Source: Chlamydiota bacterium
Lineage (GTDB): Bacteria; Chlamydiota; Chlamydiia; Chlamydiales; Criblamydiaceae
Length of the DNA: 9,879 nt
NCBI GenBank assembly: GCA_021772365.1
Contig: JAJFMC010000059.1
Location: 1-9,879, forward strand
Direction of reading: 5' to 3'
This document shows positions 1 through 6,309 of the stretch, one piece after another. How positions within the stretch are numbered: the first letter of the stretch is position 1; each line of letters starts with the position of its first letter. The position numbers and the translations under genes were made by a program. The notes beneath the pieces are model-generated. The model was given only the letters and a program-made list of their open reading frames with translations, had not been told where the DNA came from and did no database searches.

Positions 1-92
1 AAAAAATTCTAAAAATTATAGATTTTCCTGAAAAACAGTCGAATATGTAAGGGAATTTTATTTTTAAAATTAAAGATGAAAAATTACTTAAG

Positions 93-131
93 ACGATGTC
101 TCTATTTTCCGTAGGAAAATAGAGACATCGT
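93..131. repeat. Perfect 18-bp inverted repeat (hairpin) upstream of kbl
   Basis: Arms at 93-110 and 114-131 are exact reverse complements, separated by the trinucleotide GTA. The stem is AT-rich in its inner half (ATTTTCC pairing with GGAAAAT). On the plus strand TTAAAGG follows, so there is no uridine run; on the minus strand a T5 run lies only about 9 nt beyond the stem. It is therefore not a textbook intrinsic terminator in either direction. It may still end transcription of a gene left of the window, or be a protein-binding palindrome. It sits 24 bp before the kbl -35 box. Confidence 0.7.
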
Positions 132-154
132 TAAAGGCTCATTTAAAAATCACC

Positions 155-184
155 TTGAAATCAAAGAGGTTATCAATCTAAAAT
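155..184 (+). promoter_or_regulatory. Putative sigma-70-type promoter of kbl
   Basis: TTGAAA at 155-160 (5 of 6 to TTGACA) and TAAAAT at 179-184 (5 of 6 to TATAAT) are 18 bp apart. This predicts a start near 191 and a leader of about 32 nt holding the AGAGGA ribosome binding site. It was identified by eye in AT-rich DNA, so chance similarity is possible. Confidence 0.5.
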
Positions 185-222
185 TATTGTTTGTTTAAAT
201 TCTTATCCAGAGGAACTTTAGG

Positions 223-1425
223 ATGCACCAACAATTTTTAGATTACCTATCCGAAGAACTTGAAGAACTGAAATCCCAAGGCCTCTACAAAGAAGAACGC
301 GAGATCACTTCACCACAAAATAGCCACATTACCATCACCGGTGACAAGGAAGTTTTGAATTTTTGCTCCAATAACTACCTAGGTCTCGCTGACAACAAAC
401 AAATCATCGAAGCTGCAAAAGCTAGCTATGAAGAGTATGGATTTGGCCTCTCATCAGTACGGTTTATCTGTGGAACTCAGACCGTACACCACCAGTTGGA
501 AAAAAAGATTAGTCACTTCTTGGGTACAGAAGCGACAATCTTATATGCTGCATGCTTCGATGCTAACGGCGGACTATTCGAAACTCTACTAGGTCCTGAA
601 GATGCTGTGATTAGTGACGAGCTCAATCACGCGAGTATTATCGACGGAATACGCCTCTGCAAAGCCAAACGCTTCCGCTACAAAAATAATGATATGGATG
701 ACTTACGGGCTAAACTCGAAGAGGCCAAAGACGCGCGTTTCCGCATCATCGCTACCGACGGTGTTTTCTCTATGGATGGCATCATTGCTAACCTAAAAGG
801 TGTTTGCGATCTCGCTGATGAGTATAATGCTCTCGTGATGGTCGATGATTGCCACTCAACAGGATTTCTCGGTGAACACGGACGTGGTACGCCCGAATAC
901 TGTGGAGTGGAAGGTCGTGTCGATATCATCACTGGAACACTAGGAAAAGCTTTGGGTGGTGCTTCCGGAGGATACACTACGGGAAGAAAAGAAATTGTCG
1001 CTTGGCTAAGACAACGTTCCCGTCCATACCTCTTTTCGAATACCCTCGCTCCTAGCATTGCTTCCGCCTCTATCGCTGTTCTCGATATGCTTGAGAGGAG
1101 TGGTGACCGTAGGGAAAAACTGTGGAATAACACCCGTTACTTCAGAAAAAAAATAACAGAACGTGGTTTCGACATCGTCGAAGGGGAACATCCTATCGTT
1201 CCGGTCATGCTCGGTGACGCAAAAGTCGCACAGAAATTTGCAAAGAAAATGTTGGATCACGGTATTTACGTCATCGGCTTCAGCTTCCCTGTGGTGCCAA
1301 GAGGAAAAGCACGTATTCGTACACAAATGTCCGCAGCACACAGCCGTGAAGATCTCGATAAAGCCATCGAAGCATTCACTGCCGTCGGTAAAGAAATGGG
1401 GATCATCCCCGCAGCTGCTATATAA
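223..1425 (+). CDS. kbl: 2-amino-3-ketobutyrate CoA ligase (glycine C-acetyltransferase)
   Basis: PLP-dependent cytosolic enzyme that cleaves 2-amino-3-oxobutyrate with CoA to glycine and acetyl-CoA, the second step of threonine breakdown after threonine dehydrogenase. The 400 residues match the family length (about 398). Visible alpha-oxoamine synthase signatures are NNYLGLA (50-56), the N-H-A-S segment with His136, the VDD-x-H-S-T-G segment with Asp208 and His211, and TGTLGKALGGASGG with the presumed Schiff-base Lys242. The C-terminal part, VVPRGKARIR then Q-M-S-A-A-H-S, is also typical. AGAGGA lies at 209-214, 8 nt before the ATG. Its usual partner tdh lies 3.85 kb downstream on the same strand rather than adjacent. 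Related family members (BioF, HemA, Spt) are less likely given the continuous match to Kbl. Confidence 0.96.
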   Translation: MHQQFLDYLSEELEELKSQGLYKEEREITSPQNSHITITGDKEVLNFCSNNYLGLADNKQIIEAAKASYEEYGFGLSSVRFICGTQTVHHQLEKKISHFLGTEATILYAACFDANGGLFETLLGPEDAVISDELNHASIIDGIRLCKAKRFRYKNNDMDDLRAKLEEAKDARFRIIATDGVFSMDGIIANLKGVCDLADEYNALVMVDDCHSTGFLGEHGRGTPEYCGVEGRVDIITGTLGKALGGASGGYTTGRKEIVAWLRQRSRPYLFSNTLAPSIASASIAVLDMLERSGDRREKLWNNTRYFRKKITERGFDIVEGEHPIVPVMLGDAKVAQKFAKKMLDHGIYVIGFSFPVVPRGKARIRTQMSAAHSREDLDKAIEAFTAVGKEMGIIPAAAI

Positions 1426-1481
1426 TTCGTTGAAAGTATTTGTCTGTTAAAGTTAAATGACTGTTTTATATGGAGTCAACT

Positions 1482-1961
1482 ATGCTGCTACGAATCGTCG
1501 CTATCAGACACGCAAAACCCAAAAGTGAGGGGTATGCCGATGAAACACTGCGCCCTCTTTCCGAAGAAGGGATTTCGATCCAGAATAAAATGACGCAGCA
1601 CCTCAAGGGGCTAGCTATCGCACCCCATATTATTTACAGTTCTCCCTTAATTCGTGCTAGAGAGACTGCTCAAATTATCAGCAGTCATTTCGATGATTTA
1701 CCTGTTATCTCTATCGACGCTCTAGGCTATGACTTCGATTCAGAACAGATCCTCTCTAAAATGCCCGAACCTGTCGAAAATAAAACGGTCTTTTTGGTAG
1801 GGCACACCCCAACACTTGGGGAGTTCGTCAACCGGCTCGTTGGAGAAATCGTCATTCCCACCGGATTATCAAAAAGTGGTGCCGCTATCGTTGATTTTAG
1901 AAGCACTCCTACACCAGGGACTGGAGAGTTTGTAGGGTATTATACTCCGCAATCAATTTGA
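1482..1961 (+). CDS. SixA-like histidine phosphatase
   Basis: A 159-residue member of the histidine phosphatase (phosphoglycerate mutase-like) superfamily, close in length to the phosphohistidine phosphatase SixA (about 161). Catalytic features are visible: the Arg-His pair R9-H10 in IRHAKP (the RHG motif with Ala for Gly), PLSEEG (25-30), SSPLIRARETA with Arg58, and the second catalytic His108 in VGHTPT. I chose ATG 1482, not the in-frame ATG 1470, because TGGAG at 1471-1475 stands 6 nt before 1482 and nothing comparable precedes 1470. SixA of E. coli dephosphorylates phosphohistidine carriers; the substrate here is unknown. It starts 56 bp after kbl with no clear terminator between, so co-transcription is plausible. 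A weak own promoter (TTGAAA 1430-1435, TTAAAT 1453-1458) is possible. The family is clear; the symbol sixA is not certain. Confidence 0.85.
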   Translation: MLLRIVAIRHAKPKSEGYADETLRPLSEEGISIQNKMTQHLKGLAIAPHIIYSSPLIRARETAQIISSHFDDLPVISIDALGYDFDSEQILSKMPEPVENKTVFLVGHTPTLGEFVNRLVGEIVIPTGLSKSGAAIVDFRSTPTPGTGEFVGYYTPQSI

Positions 1962-2187
1962 AAAAATAAAAAAACAATTTTAGATTTTAGTGATTTTTGA
2001 ATTTTTCCTGAAACGTCTTTATCACCCAGATTATTATCTTACCGCCGTAGGCGATCCTGCTTATCATGATAAATAATTTTTAAACTTCATAGTACAGCCT
2101 GTTTAATCTTCTATTTATGCAATTCCCTCTAGATAGCGTAAAGAATATCTTTTAATATTTGGTACCCTGGGGGTTTTCTTGAATAAT

Positions 2188-2216
2188 TTGCAATTAAATC
2201 CCTAAACAGTTAAAAT
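2188..2216 (+). promoter_or_regulatory. Putative sigma-70-type promoter of the six-cysteine protein gene
   Basis: TTGCAA (2188-2193, 4 of 6) and TAAAAT (2211-2216, 5 of 6) are exactly 17 bp apart, predicting a transcript start near 2223. That lies after the in-frame GTG at 2218 and so supports initiation at ATG 2260. The rest of the 1962-2187 spacer is AT-rich and shows only a 12-bp palindrome at 2061-2072. Confidence 0.45.
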
Positions 2217-2259
2217 AGTGCTACTAAAATATGAAAAATATCCAATTTTGGAGCTGTTT

Positions 2260-2676
2260 ATGAGCAAAATTGAAGGAAACGAAGCAAATGTTTCCGCTTT
2301 AGCGACACCTAGTTATGACTTTAATCCAGAAAAGACTGCAGCTGCAGCTTCTGTAATTAAAATTTTTAATTCCATTAAAGATGTCTGTGACACACAAACA
2401 AACTGTACCGATTTCACTCATCAGATTGATAGAGATTGTAGCGAATTCAAGGGGCTTTGTGAATACCTTCTCGATCAGACGCCAAACCAGAAGCCTACAA
2501 AAGAGTCATCTACCAACAGTGATATCATCGACCTACTTCTTAGTCACATCACTTTGACCACACAATGCAGTACAGATGAGTGCTTAAAAGCGCTACACCA
2601 ATTCAAGCAAGTCCTGTCTAAAAGTGAAGTGATTGGTAAAATCGAAAACACATTCAATAAAAACAAAATGATCTAA
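2260..2676 (+). CDS. Small six-cysteine protein of unknown function
   Basis: I do not recognise this 138-residue protein. The frame is open from GTG 2218, but ATG 2260 is preferred: TTGGAG lies at 2248-2253 with a 6-nt spacer, and the likely promoter ends at 2216. There is no signal peptide or membrane segment. The N-terminal 30 residues are low in structure and end in an alanine run (26-30). The rest looks helical and carries six cysteines in three close pairs: 43/49, 60/67 and 103/108 (spacings x5, x6 and x4). A polar linker rich in Thr, Ser, Asn and Lys (74-87) separates the second and third pairs. The pairs could bind metal or form disulfides, but no known finger spacing fits. An unstructured Ser/Thr-containing start would be compatible with a type III secreted effector; that is only a guess. 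It overlaps the end of the convergent beta-helix gene by 4 bp. Confidence 0.75.
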   Translation: MSKIEGNEANVSALATPSYDFNPEKTAAAASVIKIFNSIKDVCDTQTNCTDFTHQIDRDCSEFKGLCEYLLDQTPNQKPTKESSTNSDIIDLLLSHITLTTQCSTDECLKALHQFKQVLSKSEVIGKIENTFNKNKMI

Positions 2677-4010
2677 TTTTCATGCGATATCATTTCAGGG
2701 CGGCAGATGCGTGCATTTGCCTCCTGACCTGTCTCATTTTGGAAATTGGTTAGTCCTACGTGTTCAGCACCGTTCCAGATGAACAGGGTGTTCTCTATCC
2801 CATAGTCAGTGCAGATGTTGTCATAGTCAAACTGGTTATTTGCATTCCCTTCATAAGATGCAATAATTAGATTTTGTTCTGTCGGATCGATGTAATTGCG
2901 AAACACCTTATTTTCTCTAGCATGCTGCACCCATATCTCGCCGAAACCTTGTGAAAGTGTGTCATTATGCACGAGAATATTTTGGGTAAATCGACATTTT
3001 TTGACGATACCTCTAGCTGCATCGTACCCTCCGAAGACTAACCCTGCTTTATCGTTATCGTGAATGAAGTTTTTTCTCACCTTGATATTTTTAGTTTCCG
3101 TCCCTTCATTCTCAGCACCGACTTCTATCCCTAAATCACAGGTATAGACTTCATTCCTTTCAATGATGATATTTCTGCCTCCATCGACATAGATACCAGC
3201 GGCAAATCCATCTTCCGCAGTAGAGCGGGCTCTATACACGGTATTACCTCTGCAGACCCCATTCCTTGCATACTTACTGCTGATCCATGATTCACCACCG
3301 ATAAAGTCTATACCTATGTTGTTCACATCATGAACGATATTGTTGATGACTTTGAAAAATTTAACATTCCCATTTAGGGTCAGTGCTTCACTATGTGCAG
3401 GGTCACATTCATAGATTTCGTTTCTTTCAATTAACACATGTGAGATAGGGGTGTTGTTATTAGAACCATAGATAGTAATGCCCATAGCACCACCGTTCTC
3501 TCCTCCACCACGGATATTATGGATCGTATTGTTGGTCAGCTCAATATGACTGCCAGCACCCCAATAACGAATTCCCGACCCCTCGACCGTTTGTAGATCG
3601 CGAATTTCAAATCCTACGATTCTCAGGTAGCTCTTATTTTCGATATAAATGATATCGTCCGTGTAGGAAGCTGAGTTGGTAGGAACCCCTTCACCACTTA
3701 TAGTCACATGCTCCTCGTCAAAATTCGTGAAGGTAATATGCCCTTCGGTAGCATTTCCCTCTACGTTGATCGCGATCTTTTCATGGTAGACGCCACCACG
3801 TACAAAGACGGTAGAACCTGCCGCTGCCTCATCTGCAGCCTTTTGAATCGTTTGCCAGGGCTGTACTTCTGTACCAGGGTTTGTATCATTGCCATCTGTA
3901 GCTACAAAATAATCAATACCTGAAGTCTCGGCAGAGACAGAACAACTTATTACTAGTGCAATTAACATGAGAAAGCGCTTTAATAATTTAGTTTTCAGTG
4001 GTTTGTGCAT
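2673..4010 (-). CDS. Exported right-handed parallel beta-helix protein
   Basis: A 445-residue protein with an N-terminal export signal: basic start (K3-R12), hydrophobic core 13-22, and a V-S-A site with cleavage after Ala27. V20-I21-S22-C23 also resembles a lipobox, so a lipoprotein is possible. After the signal comes the entry of the pectate lyase-like/DUF1565 fold (YFVATDGNDTNPGT, then PWQTIQKAADEA and VRGGVYHEKI). From about residue 117 irregular helix rungs recur, with patterns such as IELTNNTIHNI, VLIERNEIYEC, FKVINNIVHDV, IIIERNEVYTC and IKVRKNFIHDN. Related folds include polysaccharide lyases and surface adhesins; no catalytic set can be assigned. The segment GIDFIGGES (233-241) followed by NGVCRGN looks conserved in similar proteins of free-living bacteria. 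GGGAGA on the minus strand (4015-4020) stands 4 nt before the ATG. It is divergent from the two-module exported protein gene. Confidence 0.85.
   Translation of the reverse strand: MHKPLKTKLLKRFLMLIALVISCSVSAETSGIDYFVATDGNDTNPGTEVQPWQTIQKAADEAAAGSTVFVRGGVYHEKIAINVEGNATEGHITFTNFDEEHVTISGEGVPTNSASYTDDIIYIENKSYLRIVGFEIRDLQTVEGSGIRYWGAGSHIELTNNTIHNIRGGGENGGAMGITIYGSNNNTPISHVLIERNEIYECDPAHSEALTLNGNVKFFKVINNIVHDVNNIGIDFIGGESWISSKYARNGVCRGNTVYRARSTAEDGFAAGIYVDGGRNIIIERNEVYTCDLGIEVGAENEGTETKNIKVRKNFIHDNDKAGLVFGGYDAARGIVKKCRFTQNILVHNDTLSQGFGEIWVQHARENKVFRNYIDPTEQNLIIASYEGNANNQFDYDNICTDYGIENTLFIWNGAEHVGLTNFQNETGQEANARICRPEMISHEN
2702..2721 (+). terminator. Possible hairpin 25 nt after the six-cysteine gene
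   Basis: GGCAGATG (2702-2709) can pair with CATTTGCC (2714-2721) as an 8-bp stem with one G-U pair around a CGTG loop, 25 nt after the stop at 2676. No uridine run follows, and the hairpin lies inside the coding end of the opposite gene. At best it is a weak or Rho-assisted stop. Confidence 0.2.
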
Positions 4011-4071
4011 AATATCTCCCAGTGAAGTCCTCGTTTTACATAATGCATAATAAATATTTAACTCGAAACGT

Positions 4072-4100
4072 ATTATATGTCATAAAGTTCTTTCTGGCAT
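4072..4100 (-). promoter_or_regulatory. Putative sigma-70-type promoter of the beta-helix gene
   Basis: On the minus strand a perfect TATAAT (4077 down to 4072) lies 17 bp from ATGCCA (4100 down to 4095), which matches TTGACA at 4 of 6. The predicted start near 4065 gives a leader of about 55 nt. The -35 box occupies the same six base pairs as the -24 element of the opposite sigma-54 promoter. Confidence 0.5.
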
Positions 4101-4109
4101 GATTCTTGC
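4095..4109 (+). promoter_or_regulatory. Sigma-54 (RpoN) type -24/-12 promoter
   Basis: TGGCATG (4095-4101), four spacer bases, then TTGC (4106-4109). Against the consensus TGGCACG-N4-TTGC this is 10 of 11 fixed positions, with the invariant GG (4096-4097) and GC (4108-4109) separated by the required 10 bp and a pyrimidine before the box. Transcription would begin near 4121, about 29 nt before ATG 4150 and its AGGTG ribosome binding site. This also argues against the in-frame ATG at 4099, which lies inside the promoter. Confidence 0.7.
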
Positions 4110-4149
4110 GTTAATTTTCTCGTCTCTAGATTTATTTTTAGGTGTTTTT

Positions 4150-5136
4150 ATGTATAGATATATAGTACTAGTTATTATGTTGTTAATAACTCCTTATTAT
4201 TCATTTGCAAATAACGATACCCTATATTTTGAAGAGGACGGGAGGATTTGGCTATATGCTGGAGTGACAAAAATAGGTGAGAAGACGTATGTCCCTGAAA
4301 ATCAGGATCCGGAAAATTGGGGCGAAGCGATCATCTTACACCATATCAATGCGGGTAATATACCGTTAGAAGTGTATTACGAAAGTTTTATGGGTATCCT
4401 AAATGAAAAATCCGGCAATATTTTTCAATCCAAAATTGTCGATCAGCAAGATGACTACCTTATCTTTGAATGGTGGATAGACCCAATAGAGAAAGGAGCT
4501 CAGCACGGATTGATAAAAGTTTCTAAAACACCTCTTGGTTTACAGTTTTTCCGATATACCACGAAAAATGTCGAAGAGATGGATGCAACTAAAGAAATCT
4601 GGGCCAACATATTGAGAGATCATGATTTTTCTGTCGTCCCCAAAAAAGTGAATGTAGATGTGGATTTTTCTCTAGATGGCAGGGACTGGGACTTAGCTGA
4701 ATCATCGAGTACCAATCAAGAATTTTTATTGAAGGGTCAGAATTTGGATCAGTGGACAGAAAAATTTTCTATAGATGTGTTTCCTTTGAGAGGTGAATCG
4801 CCTTTCGCATTTTATTATAAAATGATTCAGGATTTAGAAGATCAAACCGGAAAAAATGTTGAAACAAAAGTTCTTCAATCCGGCATGGATCACATTATTT
4901 TTGAGTGGAAAATTGATGATGTTGGCGATCCGCAATGGTCGTATTATAAGATGACAGTACTCGACTCCAAATTGGCTAGTGGGATGAAATATTCCTCAAA
5001 ATTCGAAGAAACTGATGAACATGCGAAAGACGTATGGGAAGAGATTATGAGAAAGGCTCGTGCAAGTATCAGTTATGATTATTTACTCGAAGGTGATGCT
5101 AAGAATACTGTTAGTTATGAACAGCAAAAATTTTAA
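4150..5136 (+). CDS. Exported protein of unknown function with two tandem modules
   Basis: I do not recognise the family. The 328-residue product starts at ATG 4150, with AGGTG at 4140-4144; an in-frame ATG at 4099 would lie within the sigma-54 promoter. A signal peptide covers residues 1-20, with hydrophobic core IVLVIMLLI and predicted cleavage after S-F-A. The mature protein consists of two diverged copies of one module, about 24-160 and 169-305, offset by 145-146 residues. Aligned landmarks are DGRIW (30-34) with DGRDW (176-180), Trp57 with Trp202, IFEWWID (105-111) with IFEWKID (250-256), and KEIWANI (148-154) with KDVWEEI (293-299). The mature protein has no further membrane segment and no cysteine, so it is probably periplasmic, outer-membrane associated or secreted. 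Its position divergent from another exported protein suggests an envelope or host-facing role; that is inference. Confidence 0.85.
   Translation: MYRYIVLVIMLLITPYYSFANNDTLYFEEDGRIWLYAGVTKIGEKTYVPENQDPENWGEAIILHHINAGNIPLEVYYESFMGILNEKSGNIFQSKIVDQQDDYLIFEWWIDPIEKGAQHGLIKVSKTPLGLQFFRYTTKNVEEMDATKEIWANILRDHDFSVVPKKVNVDVDFSLDGRDWDLAESSSTNQEFLLKGQNLDQWTEKFSIDVFPLRGESPFAFYYKMIQDLEDQTGKNVETKVLQSGMDHIIFEWKIDDVGDPQWSYYKMTVLDSKLASGMKYSSKFEETDEHAKDVWEEIMRKARASISYDYLLEGDAKNTVSYEQQKF
4219..5064 (+). repeat. Internal gene duplication: two ~145-codon modules
   Basis: Module A (codons 24-160, 4219-4629) and module B (codons 169-305, 4654-5064) align collinearly at protein level with four shared tryptophan-containing blocks. 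The DNA is too diverged to show as a direct repeat, so the duplication is old. Confidence 0.75.
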
Positions 5137-5272
5137 TTTCGCGTTCAATATACTAGTGTTTACATGTTCTAGAGTTTTAAGAGATATATACTTAAACTAT
5201 CGGAAGTAGTACACTGGATCCCAGTATTTGGTATATATGTGAAGTTTAATAATCTTAGTAAAGGGTTAATCT

Positions 5273-6298
5273 ATGAAAGCACTAGTGAAAAAAGAAGCGA
5301 AAGAAGGAGTTTGGCTCGAAGATGTGCCTATTCCAACGATTACGACAAACGACGTACTAATAAAAATTCATAAAGCAGCCATCTGTGGTACAGATATTCA
5401 TATTTACAAATGGGATGACTGGGCGAGAAAAAATGTTCCTGTTCCTCTTGTCATCGGCCATGAGTTCATGGGAACGATCGTTGAAGTTGGCTGTCATGTA
5501 GAGCATTTGAAAATCGGGGAACGCGTCAGTGCAGAAGGACATCTTACATGCAATACATGCACGAACTGCCGGGTCGGAAAAAAGCACTTATGTATGAATA
5601 CACGTGGTATTGGTTATCATGAACCGGGCGTATTCGCAGAATATGCTGCATTACCGGCAGAAAATATTTTCAAACTTCCCGATTTTGTCGATGATGAAAT
5701 CGCCTCTATCTTTGACCCGTTTGGCAACGCAGTGCACACAGCTCTTACATATCCGTTGACAGCGGAAGACGTGTTAATCACAGGTGCTGGTCCTATAGGA
5801 ATGATGGCTGCTGCTATTGCAAAACAGGCTGGGGCACGTAGTATCGTTGTGACAGATGTCAATGATACGCGCCTTGGGCTAGCCAAAAAGATGGGAGCAA
5901 CCTGTGTTGTTAACGTATCAAAGGAATCTCTTCGAGATGCGATGGATAAAAATGGCATTCATGACGGATTTACTGTCGCTCTTGAAATGTCGGGGAATCC
6001 GCATGCCTTTTCCGATATGTTAGGCACCATGCGTAATGGAGGGCAGATCGCGTTACTGGGAATTTTTCCCTACGACTGTTCCATCGACTGGGATTTAGTG
6101 ATTTTCAAAATGTTAAATATTCGAGGAATCTATGGTAGGGAAGTCTTTTCTACGTGGTATCAGATGACGCATCTCATTGAGGCGGGACTTGACCTCAAAC
6201 CTATTATTACGCACAGATTACCTTTTGAGGAATATCAAGTGGGGTTTGATGCAATGCTTTCAGGAAATTCCGGTAAAGTTATCCTGTCTTTAGACTAG
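5273..6298 (+). CDS. tdh: L-threonine 3-dehydrogenase
   Basis: Zinc-dependent, NAD-linked medium-chain dehydrogenase that oxidises L-threonine to 2-amino-3-oxobutyrate, the substrate of Kbl. Its 341 residues equal the length of E. coli Tdh and the key residues fall at the same numbers. Catalytic zinc residues are Cys38 (in ICGTDIH, with Thr40 and His43) and His63-Glu64 (in IGHEFMG). The structural zinc lobe is Cys93, Cys96, Cys99 and Cys107. The NAD-binding Rossmann turn is GAGPIG (171-176). AAGGG at 5261-5265, 7 nt before the ATG, sets the start. No strong promoter is evident in the 136-bp gap before it; TTTACA (5159-5164) lacks a well-placed -10 box, and a short ACTGG-ATC-CCAGT palindrome lies at 5213-5225. 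The gene ends 11 bp from the convergent copper ATPase gene. Unlike in E. coli it is not adjacent to kbl. Confidence 0.97.
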   Translation: MKALVKKEAKEGVWLEDVPIPTITTNDVLIKIHKAAICGTDIHIYKWDDWARKNVPVPLVIGHEFMGTIVEVGCHVEHLKIGERVSAEGHLTCNTCTNCRVGKKHLCMNTRGIGYHEPGVFAEYAALPAENIFKLPDFVDDEIASIFDPFGNAVHTALTYPLTAEDVLITGAGPIGMMAAAIAKQAGARSIVVTDVNDTRLGLAKKMGATCVVNVSKESLRDAMDKNGIHDGFTVALEMSGNPHAFSDMLGTMRNGGQIALLGIFPYDCSIDWDLVIFKMLNIRGIYGREVFSTWYQMTHLIEAGLDLKPIITHRLPFEEYQVGFDAMLSGNSGKVILSLD

Positions 6299-6309
6299 CT
6301 GTTTATTTG

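Noticed and set aside
678..1341. Minus-strand open frames inside kbl, and similar ones inside tdh and the copper ATPase gene
   Set aside because: They lie wholly within strongly identified genes and their products have no domain character; they are shadow frames.
2061..2072. TTATCATGATAA, a 12-bp perfect palindrome
   Set aside because: It is a real palindrome but short and AT-rich, and not tied to a promoter element; it could be an operator but is expected by chance at this composition.
2167..2184. TGGGGGT-TTTC-TTGA as a second sigma-54 promoter before the six-cysteine gene
   Set aside because: It has GA instead of the near-invariant GC at -12 and four mismatches in the -24 box. The TTGCAA/TAAAAT pair downstream is better placed.
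4099..4149. Seventeen-codon N-terminal extension of the two-module protein from ATG 4099
   Set aside because: It lacks a ribosome binding site, overlaps the sigma-54 promoter, and would put a second hydrophobic stretch before a complete signal peptide.
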